Assembly: GCF_024614185.1 (NCBI RefSeq)
Contig: NZ_JAHTLF010000018.1
Coordinates: 281,811 to 345,810 of the forward strand
Length of the DNA: 64,000 nucleotides
Source of the DNA: Nocardioides carbamazepini
GTDB taxonomy: Bacteria; Actinomycetota; Actinomycetes; Propionibacteriales; Nocardioidaceae
Direction: 5' to 3'
Part shown: one piece after another, positions 53,701 through 61,746 of the stretch
Layout of the letters: each line of letters begins with the position of its first letter
Numbering within the stretch: position 1 is the stretch's first letter
The notes under the pieces: generated by a model
The model's database searches: none
What the model was told of the DNA's origin: nothing
Seen by the model: the letters and a program-made list of their open reading frames with translations, nothing else
Made by a program: the position numbers and the translations under genes

Positions 53701-54684
53701 GTCGCCCTCGACCGAGACGCCGGTGTCACCGGCGGTGCCACCGCTCAGGATCGCGCCGTTGGCGCAGTCCGTGGCGAACCGCGGCGCCGCGGCGATCTCC
53801 ATGCCCGCGGGCAGGTTGTCCGTGAACGACCAGCCCTCCTTCGCGGCCAGGTCGGAGGTGTTGGTCACGGTGAACGTCAGCGTGCTCGGGAACCCGGCCG
53901 GCACGGTCGTCGGCGAGAACGCCTTGTCCAGCTGCGGGGTCGCGTCGCTGACGACGATGTCATCGAACGCGTGGTCGTTGCCGGCGGCGCTGCCCTGCTC
54001 GTTGCGGAGCACGACACCCAGCTCGGTGCCGCTGAACAGGATGCCGTCGGAGATCACGGTGCGGGCACCGTTGGGGCAGGGGTTGAGCGCGCTCGCCCCC
54101 ACCGGGATCTCGGTGACGCCGTTGTCCAGGTAGAACCGCAGCAGCGGCGGCGCCGCGTGGCAGTTGATGACCGAGGTGTTGGCGGAGAAGGTGAGGAAGC
54201 GGTTCGTCGCGTCGTAGGCGATCGGCTGCTCGGTGCGGAACTCGACCAGGTTCGGTCCCGGGTCCCCGCCGCCGGTGAAGGCCGCGGCGGCGTGGTTCGA
54301 CTCCGGCGACACGGAGCCGTTCATGGCGCCGATCGTCGTCGCGAGGTTCCGCAGCTGGGCGTAGCTGCCGGTGTTGCCGACGGCCTGCTGGTCGGCGTCG
54401 CTCGATGTGCCGTCGAGGACGAAGCCGTTCTGCTGGGCGGGGTTGGCCCACGCGCCCTCGGCGGAGTAGGTCTCGCCGTTCGCGCCGACGTAGTCGGTGA
54501 GCCGGACGACCTCGCCGTCGGCCATGTCGTTCTCGAAGTCCTCGTGGAAGATGACGACCGGATCGGAGGGATTGCCCGGGTCACCGGGCGCTGCGATCGC
54601 CGGCGGAGCCAGCGCGACCGTGGGTACGACGGCCGCCGCGCCGGCGACGAGCGCCAGTGCGAGACCAGGGAGGAGCTTCCTCAA
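50767..54684 (-). CDS. giant secreted surface protein with C-terminal sortase domain
   Basis: A 1305-residue exported protein. Domains in order: signal peptide (1-32, KLLPGLALALVAGAAAVVP, cleavage near IAA); a beta-rich region (about 35-245, DPVVIFHEDFEN); a DUF7933/DUF11-like module (about 250-385, LDKAFSPTTVPAGFPSTL); a seven-blade-like propeller (about 395-765) opening WWHFGNGVGLDF; two DUF11-type modules (about 770-885 and 886-1010, GDVITYTITVTNSG and GDVITYTFTATNHG); another beta domain (about 1020-1140); and a class F-like sortase (about 1150-1305) with His1213 (AGHVSD) and Cys1280 (LVTCTG). No LPxTG motif or C-terminal membrane anchor is seen. TTG 54684 is chosen because GGAAAGG precedes it and it gives a clean signal peptide. 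Confidence 0.9.
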   Translation of the reverse strand: MRKLLPGLALALVAGAAAVVPTVALAPPAIAAPGDPGNPSDPVVIFHEDFENDMADGEVVRLTDYVGANGETYSAEGAWANPAQQNGFVLDGTSSDADQQAVGNTGSYAQLRNLATTIGAMNGSVSPESNHAAAAFTGGGDPGPNLVEFRTEQPIAYDATNRFLTFSANTSVINCHAAPPLLRFYLDNGVTEIPVGASALNPCPNGARTVISDGILFSGTELGVVLRNEQGSAAGNDHAFDDIVVSDATPQLDKAFSPTTVPAGFPSTLTFTVTNTSDLAAKEGWSFTDNLPAGMEIAAAPRFATDCANGAILSGGTAGDTGVSVEGDLTAGQESCALSVDVVTPGAHAGDTFANAAANVDDLVGLDPPGSATLTVGARGLPQVGCDLADTRGTQRWWHFGNGVGLDFGTSGTAMPTTTPDTNVNSIEGTTVVTDAAGQLLFWSNGLQVFNKFHQVMPNGAGLLGNASATQTVAAFPSVTSPGTYFVVSTNGASEVGGTGHLVYSVVDMSLDGGLGDVTATKNVALEPAANGASEQLTAIPNASGDGFWVVTAQASSPNIRAYLFDAAGPVDPDGAGPLAAGDSVVSVMPTNNYNQFGTLNLSPDLSSVLLATGNAAGASRIRLMDFDATTGRFAQRFEWTTPVGQGTSMYSADFSPSGDYVYATRIFGGAHLFRYTLAGAADGAAVKATEVDLGVFHNDGGQVKRGPDGRMYLAKRGAGSLGVISTPDAADSGDIGLDTAGVTLPAGTASQWGLPQMVTGCPSTPKLELVKTAALTTDTGTIGQADAGDVITYTITVTNSGYVDVADVTVADPMPGLSPVTPANVPTLAPDDDAVFTATYTVTQADVDNGGQLVNAATAEGTDPDGDEIVSPPAPGTSVTIDIAPADPDVQVVKSSAITTDGLPLGKADDGDVITYTFTATNHGKATAHDVVVSDTLPGLSAVSPASVGTLAPGASVDFTATYTVTAADVKAQKIENTASVTSTGPTRGGVTPPPVISASNTVNTATGPLGAPSILTSTDRKVALEVGKNGRTKPVALRDSVTITGLVPGGSPQGTATLYGPVASPSGAMCTPENLVGTVAFTPANGTVDTPSVQVSEPGYYTWVVATAADRRNLAATHACGLPTETTLVHRADYGKVKIETGYAGTEASVQGRVVRPAQVSIKALGMRAKLDTVGLRKGSMVIPGNVAKGGWLGRSALPGDLVGSTVIAGHVSDRADRPGAFGKLRKAKKGQVVTVRASDGTIQRYRIDRVFTQPRKKGFAGTEVSTTGEHQLTLVTCTGKVTYANGRYHYTKNLVVVATPVG

Positions 54685-54926
54685 GGTGGGGGGACCTTTC
54701 CGAGTGCAGATGGGTGCGATGCGTGCAGCTGGGTGCCGGACGGCAGGCCACCGCACCCGTCCCGGGGAGAGGTGGAAGCGGCCCTGCACCACGGATATCG
54801 ACCCGGCACCCTGGGGGATACGGCATCGCCCCGAACACCCCCCGGAACCTCACCCGGCGGCGAGGTGACGACAGCGCCGCCTGCCGGCGCGGATCACGAT
54901 GCCGCGGTCCGCGCCTTCGCGCGTGA

Positions 54927-55124
54927 CTACGCGCTCCCCCGGCGCGACAGGGTGTCGCCGAGGCCGGCCAGGACGCCGCACAGATGGGTCAGGATCTCGA
55001 TCTCGGGCTCGTCGGCCAGCCGCGAGCGGGCCTCGTCGATCTCACGGTGCAGCCGCGCGAGCCGGTGCTCGACGAGTGCGTCGAACTCCGTGACGCGGCG
55101 GACGACCGGGAGCCTGCTGTGCAT
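54927..55124 (-). CDS. small helical protein, unknown function
   Basis: A 65-residue product, MHSRLPVVRRVTEFDALVEH followed by RLARLHREIDEARSRLADEP. The pattern of Leu and charged residues predicts one or two amphipathic helices, possibly a short coiled coil. No family is recognised and there is no strong ribosome site. It lies between the adhesin-sortase gene and the Na+/H+ antiporter gene, all on the same strand. Coding potential is plausible but not certain. Confidence 0.5.
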   Translation of the reverse strand: MHSRLPVVRRVTEFDALVEHRLARLHREIDEARSRLADEPEIEILTHLCGVLAGLGDTLSRRGSA

Positions 55125-55221
55125 GTGAGGGATTGTGGGCACGCCGGAGGTGGTCGCGGAGGCAGCACCACGGTTGTCACCCCGGAAGTCACCCGGCGCC
55201 CAGCCGCTGCTCCCCCGGTGC

Positions 55222-56943
55222 TCAGCCGGCGGCGGAGCCCAGCCGCTGCTCCTCGCGGTCGAGGATCGCCTCGACCTGCTTGTACGTCTCGGTGCTGAAC
55301 GCGCCCACCGAGCGCTCCCGCAGCAACCCCTCGCGCAGCGCGTCGAGGTAGCGGCGCTGGATGATGAACGCCTGCTCCCGCTGGCCCGGCCGGCTCGCCG
55401 CGCCGCGTCGTACGCCGGCCAGGAGCATCGGCAGGAAGCGGTCCTTGAGCACCTCCACCACCTCCGGGTCGAGGGCCTCGCCGTCGATCCGCTGGGTGTC
55501 GAGCGGCCCCAGGGAATCGGTCGCGTCCTCACCGATCTGGCGCATCAGGGTGAGCACGTCGTCGCGACGCTCGGCCGGGTCGTCGGTCGGGAACCGCATC
55601 CGGCGGATCAGTGCCGGGAGGGTCAGGCCGAACAGGGCGAGCGAGACCATCGCGACCAGGCACGCCACCAGCACCACGGTGTTGCGGTGCGGTGTGTCGC
55701 TGGGGATCGTCTGCGCCGCGGCCAGCGTGACGACGCCGCGCATGCCGGCCCAGGCCAGGACGAGGTAGCCGCGGGCGGTGATCGGCTCGCGCTCCTCGAA
55801 GGCGACGTCGGCGCTGGCGCGGGCGATCCGCTTGCGCGCCCAGCGCAGCCGGGTCTCCTCCCGGTCGTCCTTCGGCTCCCAGGCGGAGACGTGCTGCTCG
55901 ATCTGGTCCAACCGCAGCCGGGCCCGCCTGTTGCGGTCACCGGGGCCGAACCGGCCGACCAGCGCCGGCCAGGCCAGGCCGGCGAACCGGAGGGCGATCA
56001 GCGCACCGAGGACCAGGCTCACCATGCCGACGACCTGGCCGACGCTGGTCTCCGCCCGGGCGTCGTCGACCAGGGCGGGCAGCTGGTAGCCGAGGGCCAG
56101 GAAGACGCCGCTCTCCAGGATGAAGTTGATCGTCGCCCAGGTCGTGGTCTGGGTCTGTCGGTCGCGGGCGCTGAACCGCTTCGCGCCCATCGCGCCGGTG
56201 ACCAGGCCGGCCACGACCACTGCCAGCACCCCGGAGGCGTGCACCTCCTCGGCCGGCACATAGGCCAGGAACGGTGTGATGAACGAGATCGTGGTGTTGA
56301 GGACCGGGTCGTCGAGACGCTCGCGCACCAGGACCGTCGCCCACGCCACCAGCCACCCGACCAGGCCCGCGCCGACGACGGCCCAGGTGAAGTCGCCGAC
56401 CGTGCCGCCGAGGCTGAACGCACTGCTGGTGCCGACGACGGCGATCGCCGTGCGCAGCACGACCAGCGCGGACGCGTCGTTGACCAGGCTCTCGCCCTCG
56501 AGCACCGTCATCAACCGCGGCGGCAGTCCGACCCGACGCCCCACAGCGGTCGCGGCGACGGCATCGGTCGGACTCACCACCGCGCCCAGCGCGATGCCCA
56601 GCGCGAGTGGGATCGCCGGGAACACCGCGTGCACCAGCAGGCCGACGCACACCGACGACACGATCACCATCACGACCGACAGCCAGCTGATCAGCGCCAG
56701 GTTGCGGCGCAGGTCGAGCACGGGCAGCTGGACGGCCGACGCGTAGAGGAGCGGCGGCAGCACGCCGGCCAGGATCAGCTCAGGATCGACCTCGAGCACC
56801 GGCGTACCGGGGACCAGGCTCGCGGCGATGCCGAGGGCGACGAGGAGCAGCGGCGCCGCGACACCGGTACGACGGGCGAACACCGCCGCCGCGATGCTGA
56901 TGCCCAGGCCCGCACCGGCGATGACGACGAACTCGTGGCTCAC
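55222..56943 (-). CDS. Na+/H+ antiporter, CPA1 (NhaP) family
   Basis: A 573-residue antiporter. Twelve or so membrane helices fill residues 5-430, with GAVVSPTDAVAATAVGRRVG (the helix 4 unwound motif), the ion-binding pair in GESLVNDASALVV (Asn-Asp of CPA1 exchangers), and the conserved Arg in WAGMRGVVTLAAA. A cytoplasmic linker of about 60 residues (RLRLDQIEQHVSAWEPKDDR) and a C-terminal helical tail of about 140 residues follow. It would exchange Na+ or K+ for protons in pH and salt balance. The start is GTG. Confidence 0.94.
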   Translation of the reverse strand: MSHEFVVIAGAGLGISIAAAVFARRTGVAAPLLLVALGIAASLVPGTPVLEVDPELILAGVLPPLLYASAVQLPVLDLRRNLALISWLSVVMVIVSSVCVGLLVHAVFPAIPLALGIALGAVVSPTDAVAATAVGRRVGLPPRLMTVLEGESLVNDASALVVLRTAIAVVGTSSAFSLGGTVGDFTWAVVGAGLVGWLVAWATVLVRERLDDPVLNTTISFITPFLAYVPAEEVHASGVLAVVVAGLVTGAMGAKRFSARDRQTQTTTWATINFILESGVFLALGYQLPALVDDARAETSVGQVVGMVSLVLGALIALRFAGLAWPALVGRFGPGDRNRRARLRLDQIEQHVSAWEPKDDREETRLRWARKRIARASADVAFEEREPITARGYLVLAWAGMRGVVTLAAAQTIPSDTPHRNTVVLVACLVAMVSLALFGLTLPALIRRMRFPTDDPAERRDDVLTLMRQIGEDATDSLGPLDTQRIDGEALDPEVVEVLKDRFLPMLLAGVRRGAASRPGQREQAFIIQRRYLDALREGLLRERSVGAFSTETYKQVEAILDREEQRLGSAAG

Positions 56944-56964
56944 CCGGTCGAGCCTAGGGGGCGA

Positions 56965-57597
56965 TCATCCGTGCACGGTGCGGTGCAGCTCCGCCATCCG
57001 GTTGTCGAGGTCGTGGGCCACGCCGGCGGCGGCGGAGAGCTCCTCGACCAGCTCGGCGGGCACGTCCTTGGCGTACTTGTAGTAGATCTTGTGCTCCACG
57101 CTGGCCCAGAAGTCCATGGCCACGGTGCGGATCTGGACCTCGATCGGCACGGCGCGGGTCGTGTCGGACAGGAACACCGGGATCTCCACGATCGCGTGCA
57201 GGCTCCGGTACCCGTTCGCCTTCGGGTGAGCGATGTAGTCCTTGACCTGGCGGACGGTGACGTCCGGCTGGGAAGTGAGCATCTCGAGCACCCGGTAGAC
57301 GTCGGCCACGAAGCTGCACACGATGCGGACGCCGGCGATGTCGCGGATCTGCTCCGCGATCGCGTCCAGCTCGAGCGGGCAGCCGATCCGGGCGGCCTTG
57401 TCGCGGAGGCTGTCGATGGTCTTGATGCGGGAGTTGACGTGCTCGATCGGGTTGGCCCCGTCGCGGAAGGTCATCTCCTCACGCAGGATGTTGATCTTGG
57501 TGAGGATCTCGTCGAGACCGAACTTGTAGTTCAGGTGGAACAGCCGCAGCTCGCGCAGGAAGGCGGCAGCCGACTCCTCGGGGACGATGGCGGTCAC
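56965..57597 (-). CDS. small alarmone synthetase (RelA/SpoT synthetase domain only)
   Basis: A 210-residue GTP pyrophosphokinase that makes (p)ppGpp. Only the synthetase domain is present; there is no HD hydrolase or TGS/ACT region. Motifs are REEMTFRDGANPIEHVNSRI, DIAGVRIVCSFVADVYRVLE, DYIAHPKANGYRSLHAIVEI (Gly loop and Tyr stacking on guanine), and VPIEVQIRTVAMDFWASVEH with the catalytic Glu. It resembles YjbM/RelQ-type enzymes. The GTG start at 57597 fits the family N-terminus; the longer frame reads through a 7-bp repeat. Confidence 0.93.
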   Translation of the reverse strand: MTAIVPEESAAAFLRELRLFHLNYKFGLDEILTKINILREEMTFRDGANPIEHVNSRIKTIDSLRDKAARIGCPLELDAIAEQIRDIAGVRIVCSFVADVYRVLEMLTSQPDVTVRQVKDYIAHPKANGYRSLHAIVEIPVFLSDTTRAVPIEVQIRTVAMDFWASVEHKIYYKYAKDVPAELVEELSAAAGVAHDLDNRMAELHRTVHG

Positions 57598-57610
57598 GCG
57601 TCGAGTCTGC

Positions 57611-57638
57611 CCGGTGACCGGTGACCGGTGACCGGTGA
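57611..57638. repeat. 7-bp tandem repeat upstream of the alarmone synthetase
   Basis: Four exact copies of CCGGTGA just upstream of the synthetase start, in the 87-bp gap after the protease gene. A change in copy number would alter promoter or leader spacing. Confidence 0.85.
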
Positions 57639-57684
57639 CCGCCCGGCAGGCGGCCACCGGTCCACCCGGGTCCCCGGAGCCGGG

Positions 57685-59232
57685 TCAGCTCACGGCGTCG
57701 AGGGCGTCGACCATGCCCTCGCCGTAGTAGCTGTTGTCGGCGTCGGTGCCGACACAGGGGACGCCGAACGGGATCTCGGGCAGCGGCGGCGTCTCCTGGA
57801 TGGTGCAGGGGTGGTCGTCGGCAGCGGCCCGCAGCCTCGCGACCATCTGGGCCGGCGTGAGATCGGGGTGGGCAGACTTCATCAGCGCCAGCACACCGGC
57901 GACATGCGGGGCCGCCATCGAAGTGCCGGACTTCAGGCCGTAGCCGTTGCCCGCGACGATGGTGGACAGGATCCGGCGGCCGGGAGCGGCGACGTCGATG
58001 ATGCCGAGGCCACGGTTGGAGAAGTAGGCCAGGATGTCGTCACGGTGGCTGGCCGACACGGTCACGACGCCGTCGAGCTCGGTCGGGATGTCCTGACAGC
58101 CGCTGTTGAGGGTCCGCGTGACCGGGGTCCCGTCATCGGGGCTGCCCTGGTCGAGGAAGGACGTCTTGTCGGACAGGTCGAGCGCGGAGTTGCCGGCCGC
58201 GGCCGCGTGGACGACGCCCTGCTCGGTGGACCATGCCACGGCCCGGCGCACGGCCTCCTTGGCGGCGTACTGGTCGGGCTGGTCCTCGCAGTAGAACTCG
58301 AACGGGTCGACGTAGTAGCTGTTGTTGGTCACGTCCATGCCGTGCGTGCCGGCCCAGACGAAGCCGCACACGGCGTACTCCGGGTAGATGAACCCGGCGT
58401 CGTTGACGACCTTGACCGCCGCCATCCGCACGCCGGGCGCGACGCCGACGATGCCCTCCCCGTTGCGCTCCGCCGCGATCGTGCCGGCGACGTGGGTGCC
58501 GTGGTCGCTCGTCGTCGGGTACCAGCCGGTCGCCGAGGTGTCCGGCCGGCCGGCGTCGCTGCAGTTGACCGAGTCGGCGACATCGATGTTGTCGTCGAGG
58601 TCGGGGTGGTCGGGGTCGATGCCGCTGTCGAGCACACCGACGAGGACGTCACGGGAGCCGTCGGTGATCGCGTGTGCCTGGTCGGCCTTGATCACCCGCA
58701 GGTCCCACTGGTCGCCTTCGAGCGGGTCCGCCGCGACCGCCTCGGTGACCTCGGCACCGGTGTCGCCCTCGGCGCGCGGCGCGGCGGCACGGGCCTGGCT
58801 CCTGCCTGGGCCCCACGGCGCCTGCACGCCGTCCGGCGTTCCCTCGCTGACCGGCACGGTGCGGGTGGCCCCGACCGACTCGAGCGCCTTGCCGGCCTGT
58901 GTCCTGACGTCGGTGCGGAAGGCCGCCCGGTCGCTGTGCGCGACGACGACGCCGATCTGCGGCCAGGTCTGGACCACCACTCCACCGGCCCGGATGACCG
59001 CCCGCTCGACCAGACGGGTCTGGCCGGGGTTGGCGTGCTTCGCGTTGAGCAGGTACGCCGACACGACCCCGTCGGGCGTGCTGATCGGCACCGGGGTGGA
59101 TGGGGGGCCGTCGCCGGCCGCGCCTCCGGGAGCGGCCGAGGCACCGGACCCACCCACGGACAGCCCGGCCAGGGTGAGGCCCGCGGCGACCGTGAGGGCA
59201 GCGGCACGGAGCCGCCGGTTGAACTGAGACAT
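57685..59232 (-). CDS. secreted subtilisin-like serine protease (S8)
   Basis: A 515-residue exported protease. The signal peptide is RRLRAAALTVAAGLTLAGLS, cleaved near ASA (about residue 33). A pro-region reaches about 175. The S8 domain has the full triad: Asp202 (GVLDSGIDPDHP), His244 (DHGTHVAGTIA) and Ser438 (SGTSMAAPHVAG), with oxyanion Asn in AAAGNS. Several Cys pairs in the catalytic domain suggest disulfides. There is no C-terminal domain or anchor. GGAAAGG precedes the ATG, the same ribosome-site sequence as the adhesin-sortase gene. Confidence 0.95.
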   Translation of the reverse strand: MSQFNRRLRAAALTVAAGLTLAGLSVGGSGASAAPGGAAGDGPPSTPVPISTPDGVVSAYLLNAKHANPGQTRLVERAVIRAGGVVVQTWPQIGVVVAHSDRAAFRTDVRTQAGKALESVGATRTVPVSEGTPDGVQAPWGPGRSQARAAAPRAEGDTGAEVTEAVAADPLEGDQWDLRVIKADQAHAITDGSRDVLVGVLDSGIDPDHPDLDDNIDVADSVNCSDAGRPDTSATGWYPTTSDHGTHVAGTIAAERNGEGIVGVAPGVRMAAVKVVNDAGFIYPEYAVCGFVWAGTHGMDVTNNSYYVDPFEFYCEDQPDQYAAKEAVRRAVAWSTEQGVVHAAAAGNSALDLSDKTSFLDQGSPDDGTPVTRTLNSGCQDIPTELDGVVTVSASHRDDILAYFSNRGLGIIDVAAPGRRILSTIVAGNGYGLKSGTSMAAPHVAGVLALMKSAHPDLTPAQMVARLRAAADDHPCTIQETPPLPEIPFGVPCVGTDADNSYYGEGMVDALDAVS

Positions 59233-59384
59233 GGGTCAACCTTTCCGAGAGAGCTGGCGCGGATGTGCGCCGCGTCACATCTTGTCCTCTCGGAGGCACT
59301 ACTGGCGAGAGGATCCTCGGTCGAGATTCGGATTGACCGGAACTGTTCCGCGACCGGACGCGGTGCCGATATCGCGGCCTCGGG

Positions 59385-60065
59385 TCACATCGAGCGGAGC
59401 TGCTCCGCGACGGCAGCGAGGTCCTGATCGGTCCGGACGACGACGATCGCGCCGGGAGCGACCGGCGCGGGGACGGGCGCGGGGGTGAAGAGCGCGTTGA
59501 CCTGCGCCATCGCCTCGTCGATCTCCAGGTGCGGGTCCTCGCACTCCTCGCGCAGCCAGCGGCGCAGCACCCGGTTGTGGGCGGCGACCACCCCGGCGGC
59601 CATCAGCTCGCCACGGCGCTCGGACTCCTCGGAGCCGTCGCCCCACGCGCTGATGTACTGCCGGAACAGCTGCTGGTAGCGCGACCCACTGATCAGCTCC
59701 CGCTCGCGCAGCGCCGGGACCGTGGACGTCAGCTGGTAGCGGCGCCGGGCCAGCGGTCCCTCAGCGATGTAGTGGAAGAGGACCACCCGGACGGCGTCGG
59801 ACACGGCGAGGATGGCGCTCTTCTCGGTCGAGGCGGCCAGCCGCTCCTCGACCGCGGCCAGGATCGCGTCGTGGTCGGGGAAGATCACCATCTCCTTCGA
59901 CCCGAACAGCCGGAAGAAGGAGCTGCGGCTCACCCCCGCGGCAGCGGCGATGTCGTCGACGCTGGTCTCGTCGTACCCGAACTCGTTGAACAGCCGGAAG
60001 GCGGCGTCGACGATCGCCGCGGCGGCACTCCTGCCACGGCGGTCCTCCTCGCGCGATTGCGTCAC
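59385..60065 (-). CDS. TetR-family regulator next to the carboxylase operon
   Basis: A 226-residue regulator. The helix-turn-helix is VDDIAAAAGVSRSSFFRLFG after IVDAAFRLFNEFGYDETS. The ligand domain is typical; the C-terminus carries a Pro/Ala-rich linker (TPAPVPAPVAPGA) and a short tail. GTG 60065 is chosen, with GGAG five bases upstream; a GTG at 60086 is also in frame. It diverges from the acyl-CoA carboxylase beta gene with only 65 bases between, where an inverted repeat overlaps the carboxylase promoter, so it probably controls fatty or propionyl-CoA metabolism there. Confidence 0.9.
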   Translation of the reverse strand: MTQSREEDRRGRSAAAAIVDAAFRLFNEFGYDETSVDDIAAAAGVSRSSFFRLFGSKEMVIFPDHDAILAAVEERLAASTEKSAILAVSDAVRVVLFHYIAEGPLARRRYQLTSTVPALRERELISGSRYQQLFRQYISAWGDGSEESERRGELMAAGVVAAHNRVLRRWLREECEDPHLEIDEAMAQVNALFTPAPVPAPVAPGAIVVVRTDQDLAAVAEQLRSM

Positions 60066-60093
60066 ACCCACTCCGCTCCTGAGCACCGGCCAC

Positions 60094-60131
60094 TTGTGAA
60101 CTCCAGTGTCAATGGATGATACTCAGTTTCA
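60094..60131 (+). promoter_or_regulatory. leaderless carboxylase promoter with TetR-type operator
   Basis: TTGTGA (60094-60099), 17 bases, then TGATAC (60117-60122) fits a vegetative promoter. Transcription would begin about at the ATG (60131), giving a leaderless message. AGTGTCA (60105-60111), five bases, TGATACT (60117-60123) is an inverted repeat with one mismatch covering the -10 box, a likely site for the divergent TetR protein. Confidence 0.55.
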
Positions 60132-61717
60132 TGACCGAGATCGACCTGCACACGACGGCGGGCAAGCTGGCGGACTTCGACCGCCGCACCGACGAGGCCG
60201 TGCACGCTCCCGCCGCCAAGGCGCAGGAGAAGCAGCACGCCAAGGGACGCAAGACCGCCCGCGAGCGCATCGAGCTGCTCTTCGACGAGGGCAGCTTCGT
60301 CGAGCTCGACGAGTTCGCCCGCCACCGCTCGACCGCCTTCGGCCTGGAGAAGAACCGTCCGTACGGCGACGGCGTGATCACCGGCTACGGCACGGTCGAC
60401 GGACGCCAGGTCTGCGTCTTCTCGCAGGACTTCACGGTGTACGGCGGCTCGCTCGGCGAGGTCTACGGCGAGAAGATCACCAAGGTCATGGACCTGGCGA
60501 TGAAGTCCGGCTGCCCCATCATCGGCATCAACGAGGGCGCCGGCGCCCGGATCCAGGAGGGTGTCGTCTCGCTCGGCCTCTACGGCGAGATCTTCAAGCG
60601 CAACGTGCATGCCTCCGGCGTGATCCCGCAGATCTCGATGATCATGGGCAACTGCGCGGGCGGGCACGTCTACTCCCCCGCGGTCACCGACTTCACGATC
60701 ATGGTCGACCAGACCTCCGCGATGTTCATCACCGGTCCCGACGTCATCAAGACCGTCACCGGCGAGGACGTCACCATGGAGGAGCTCGGCGGCGCCCGGG
60801 CCCACAACACCAAGTCGGGCAACGCCCACTACATGGCCTCCGACGAGGAGGACGCGTTCGAGTACGTCAAGGCGCTGCTGGCCTTCCTGCCGCAGAACAA
60901 CCTCGACGAGGCGCCGTCCTACGACGACGCGGCCGACCTCGACCCCTCCGCCGAGGACCTCGCGCTCGACACGCTGATCCCGGACTCGCCGAACCAGCCC
61001 TACGACATGCACGACGTCATCACGACGATCGTCGACGACGGTGACTTCCTCGAGGTGCAGCCGCTGTTCGCGCCCAACATCATCGTCGGCTACGGCCGGG
61101 TCGAGGGCCGGTCCGTCGGCGTGGTCGCCAACCAGCCGATGCAGTTCGCCGGCACGCTCGACATCGACGCGTCCGAGAAGGCCGCCCGGTTCGTCCGGTT
61201 CTGCGACGCCTTCAACATCCCGGTGCTGACCTTCGTCGACGTCCCCGGCTTCCTGCCCGGCGTCGACCAGGAGCACCTCGGCATCATCCGCCGCGGCGCG
61301 AAGCTGATCTACGCGTACGCCGAGGCGACCGTCCCACTCGTCACGATCATCACCCGCAAGGCCTACGGCGGCGCCTACGACGTGATGGGCTCCAAGCACC
61401 TCGGCGCCGACATCAACCTGTCGTGGCCCACCGGCCAGATCGCCGTGATGGGCGCCCAGGGCGCGGCAAACATCGTGCACCGCCGTACCCTCGCCGAGCT
61501 CGAGGCCGCCGGCGGAGACGTCGAGGCGAAGCGCGCCGAGCTGATCGACGAGTACGAGACCACGCTCGCCAACCCCTACATCGCCGCCGAGCGGGGCTAC
61601 ATCGATGGCGTCATCAAGCCGTCGGAGACCCGCGCCGAGGTGGTCAAGGCGCTGCGCCTGCTGCGCAACAAGCGCGAGGTCCTGCCGCCCAAGAAGCACG
61701 GGAACATCCCGCTGTGA
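60131..61717 (+). CDS. acyl-CoA carboxylase beta subunit (carboxyltransferase)
   Basis: A 528-residue biotin-dependent carboxyltransferase that moves carboxyl from biotin to propionyl- or acetyl-CoA. Two crotonase-fold halves are intact: the first with GINEGAGARIQEGVVSL and MGNCAGGHVYSPAVTDF, the second with FVDVPGFLPGVDQEHLG and RKAYGGAYDVMGSKHLG. It is most like actinobacterial PccB/AccD5-type subunits that use propionyl-CoA, but specificity cannot be read surely. It heads the beta-epsilon-alpha set. The ATG lies at the predicted transcription start. Confidence 0.94.
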   Translation: MTEIDLHTTAGKLADFDRRTDEAVHAPAAKAQEKQHAKGRKTARERIELLFDEGSFVELDEFARHRSTAFGLEKNRPYGDGVITGYGTVDGRQVCVFSQDFTVYGGSLGEVYGEKITKVMDLAMKSGCPIIGINEGAGARIQEGVVSLGLYGEIFKRNVHASGVIPQISMIMGNCAGGHVYSPAVTDFTIMVDQTSAMFITGPDVIKTVTGEDVTMEELGGARAHNTKSGNAHYMASDEEDAFEYVKALLAFLPQNNLDEAPSYDDAADLDPSAEDLALDTLIPDSPNQPYDMHDVITTIVDDGDFLEVQPLFAPNIIVGYGRVEGRSVGVVANQPMQFAGTLDIDASEKAARFVRFCDAFNIPVLTFVDVPGFLPGVDQEHLGIIRRGAKLIYAYAEATVPLVTIITRKAYGGAYDVMGSKHLGADINLSWPTGQIAVMGAQGAANIVHRRTLAELEAAGGDVEAKRAELIDEYETTLANPYIAAERGYIDGVIKPSETRAEVVKALRLLRNKREVLPPKKHGNIPL

Positions 61718-61746
61718 CCGGCCGTTCGCCGACGAAGGAGGCCTGA

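Noticed and set aside
50809..55128. A 1439-residue plus-strand open frame opposite the adhesin-sortase gene
   Set aside because: Composition is Arg/Gly/Val-rich with no signal peptide or motif, while the minus strand has coherent domains and a signal sequence.
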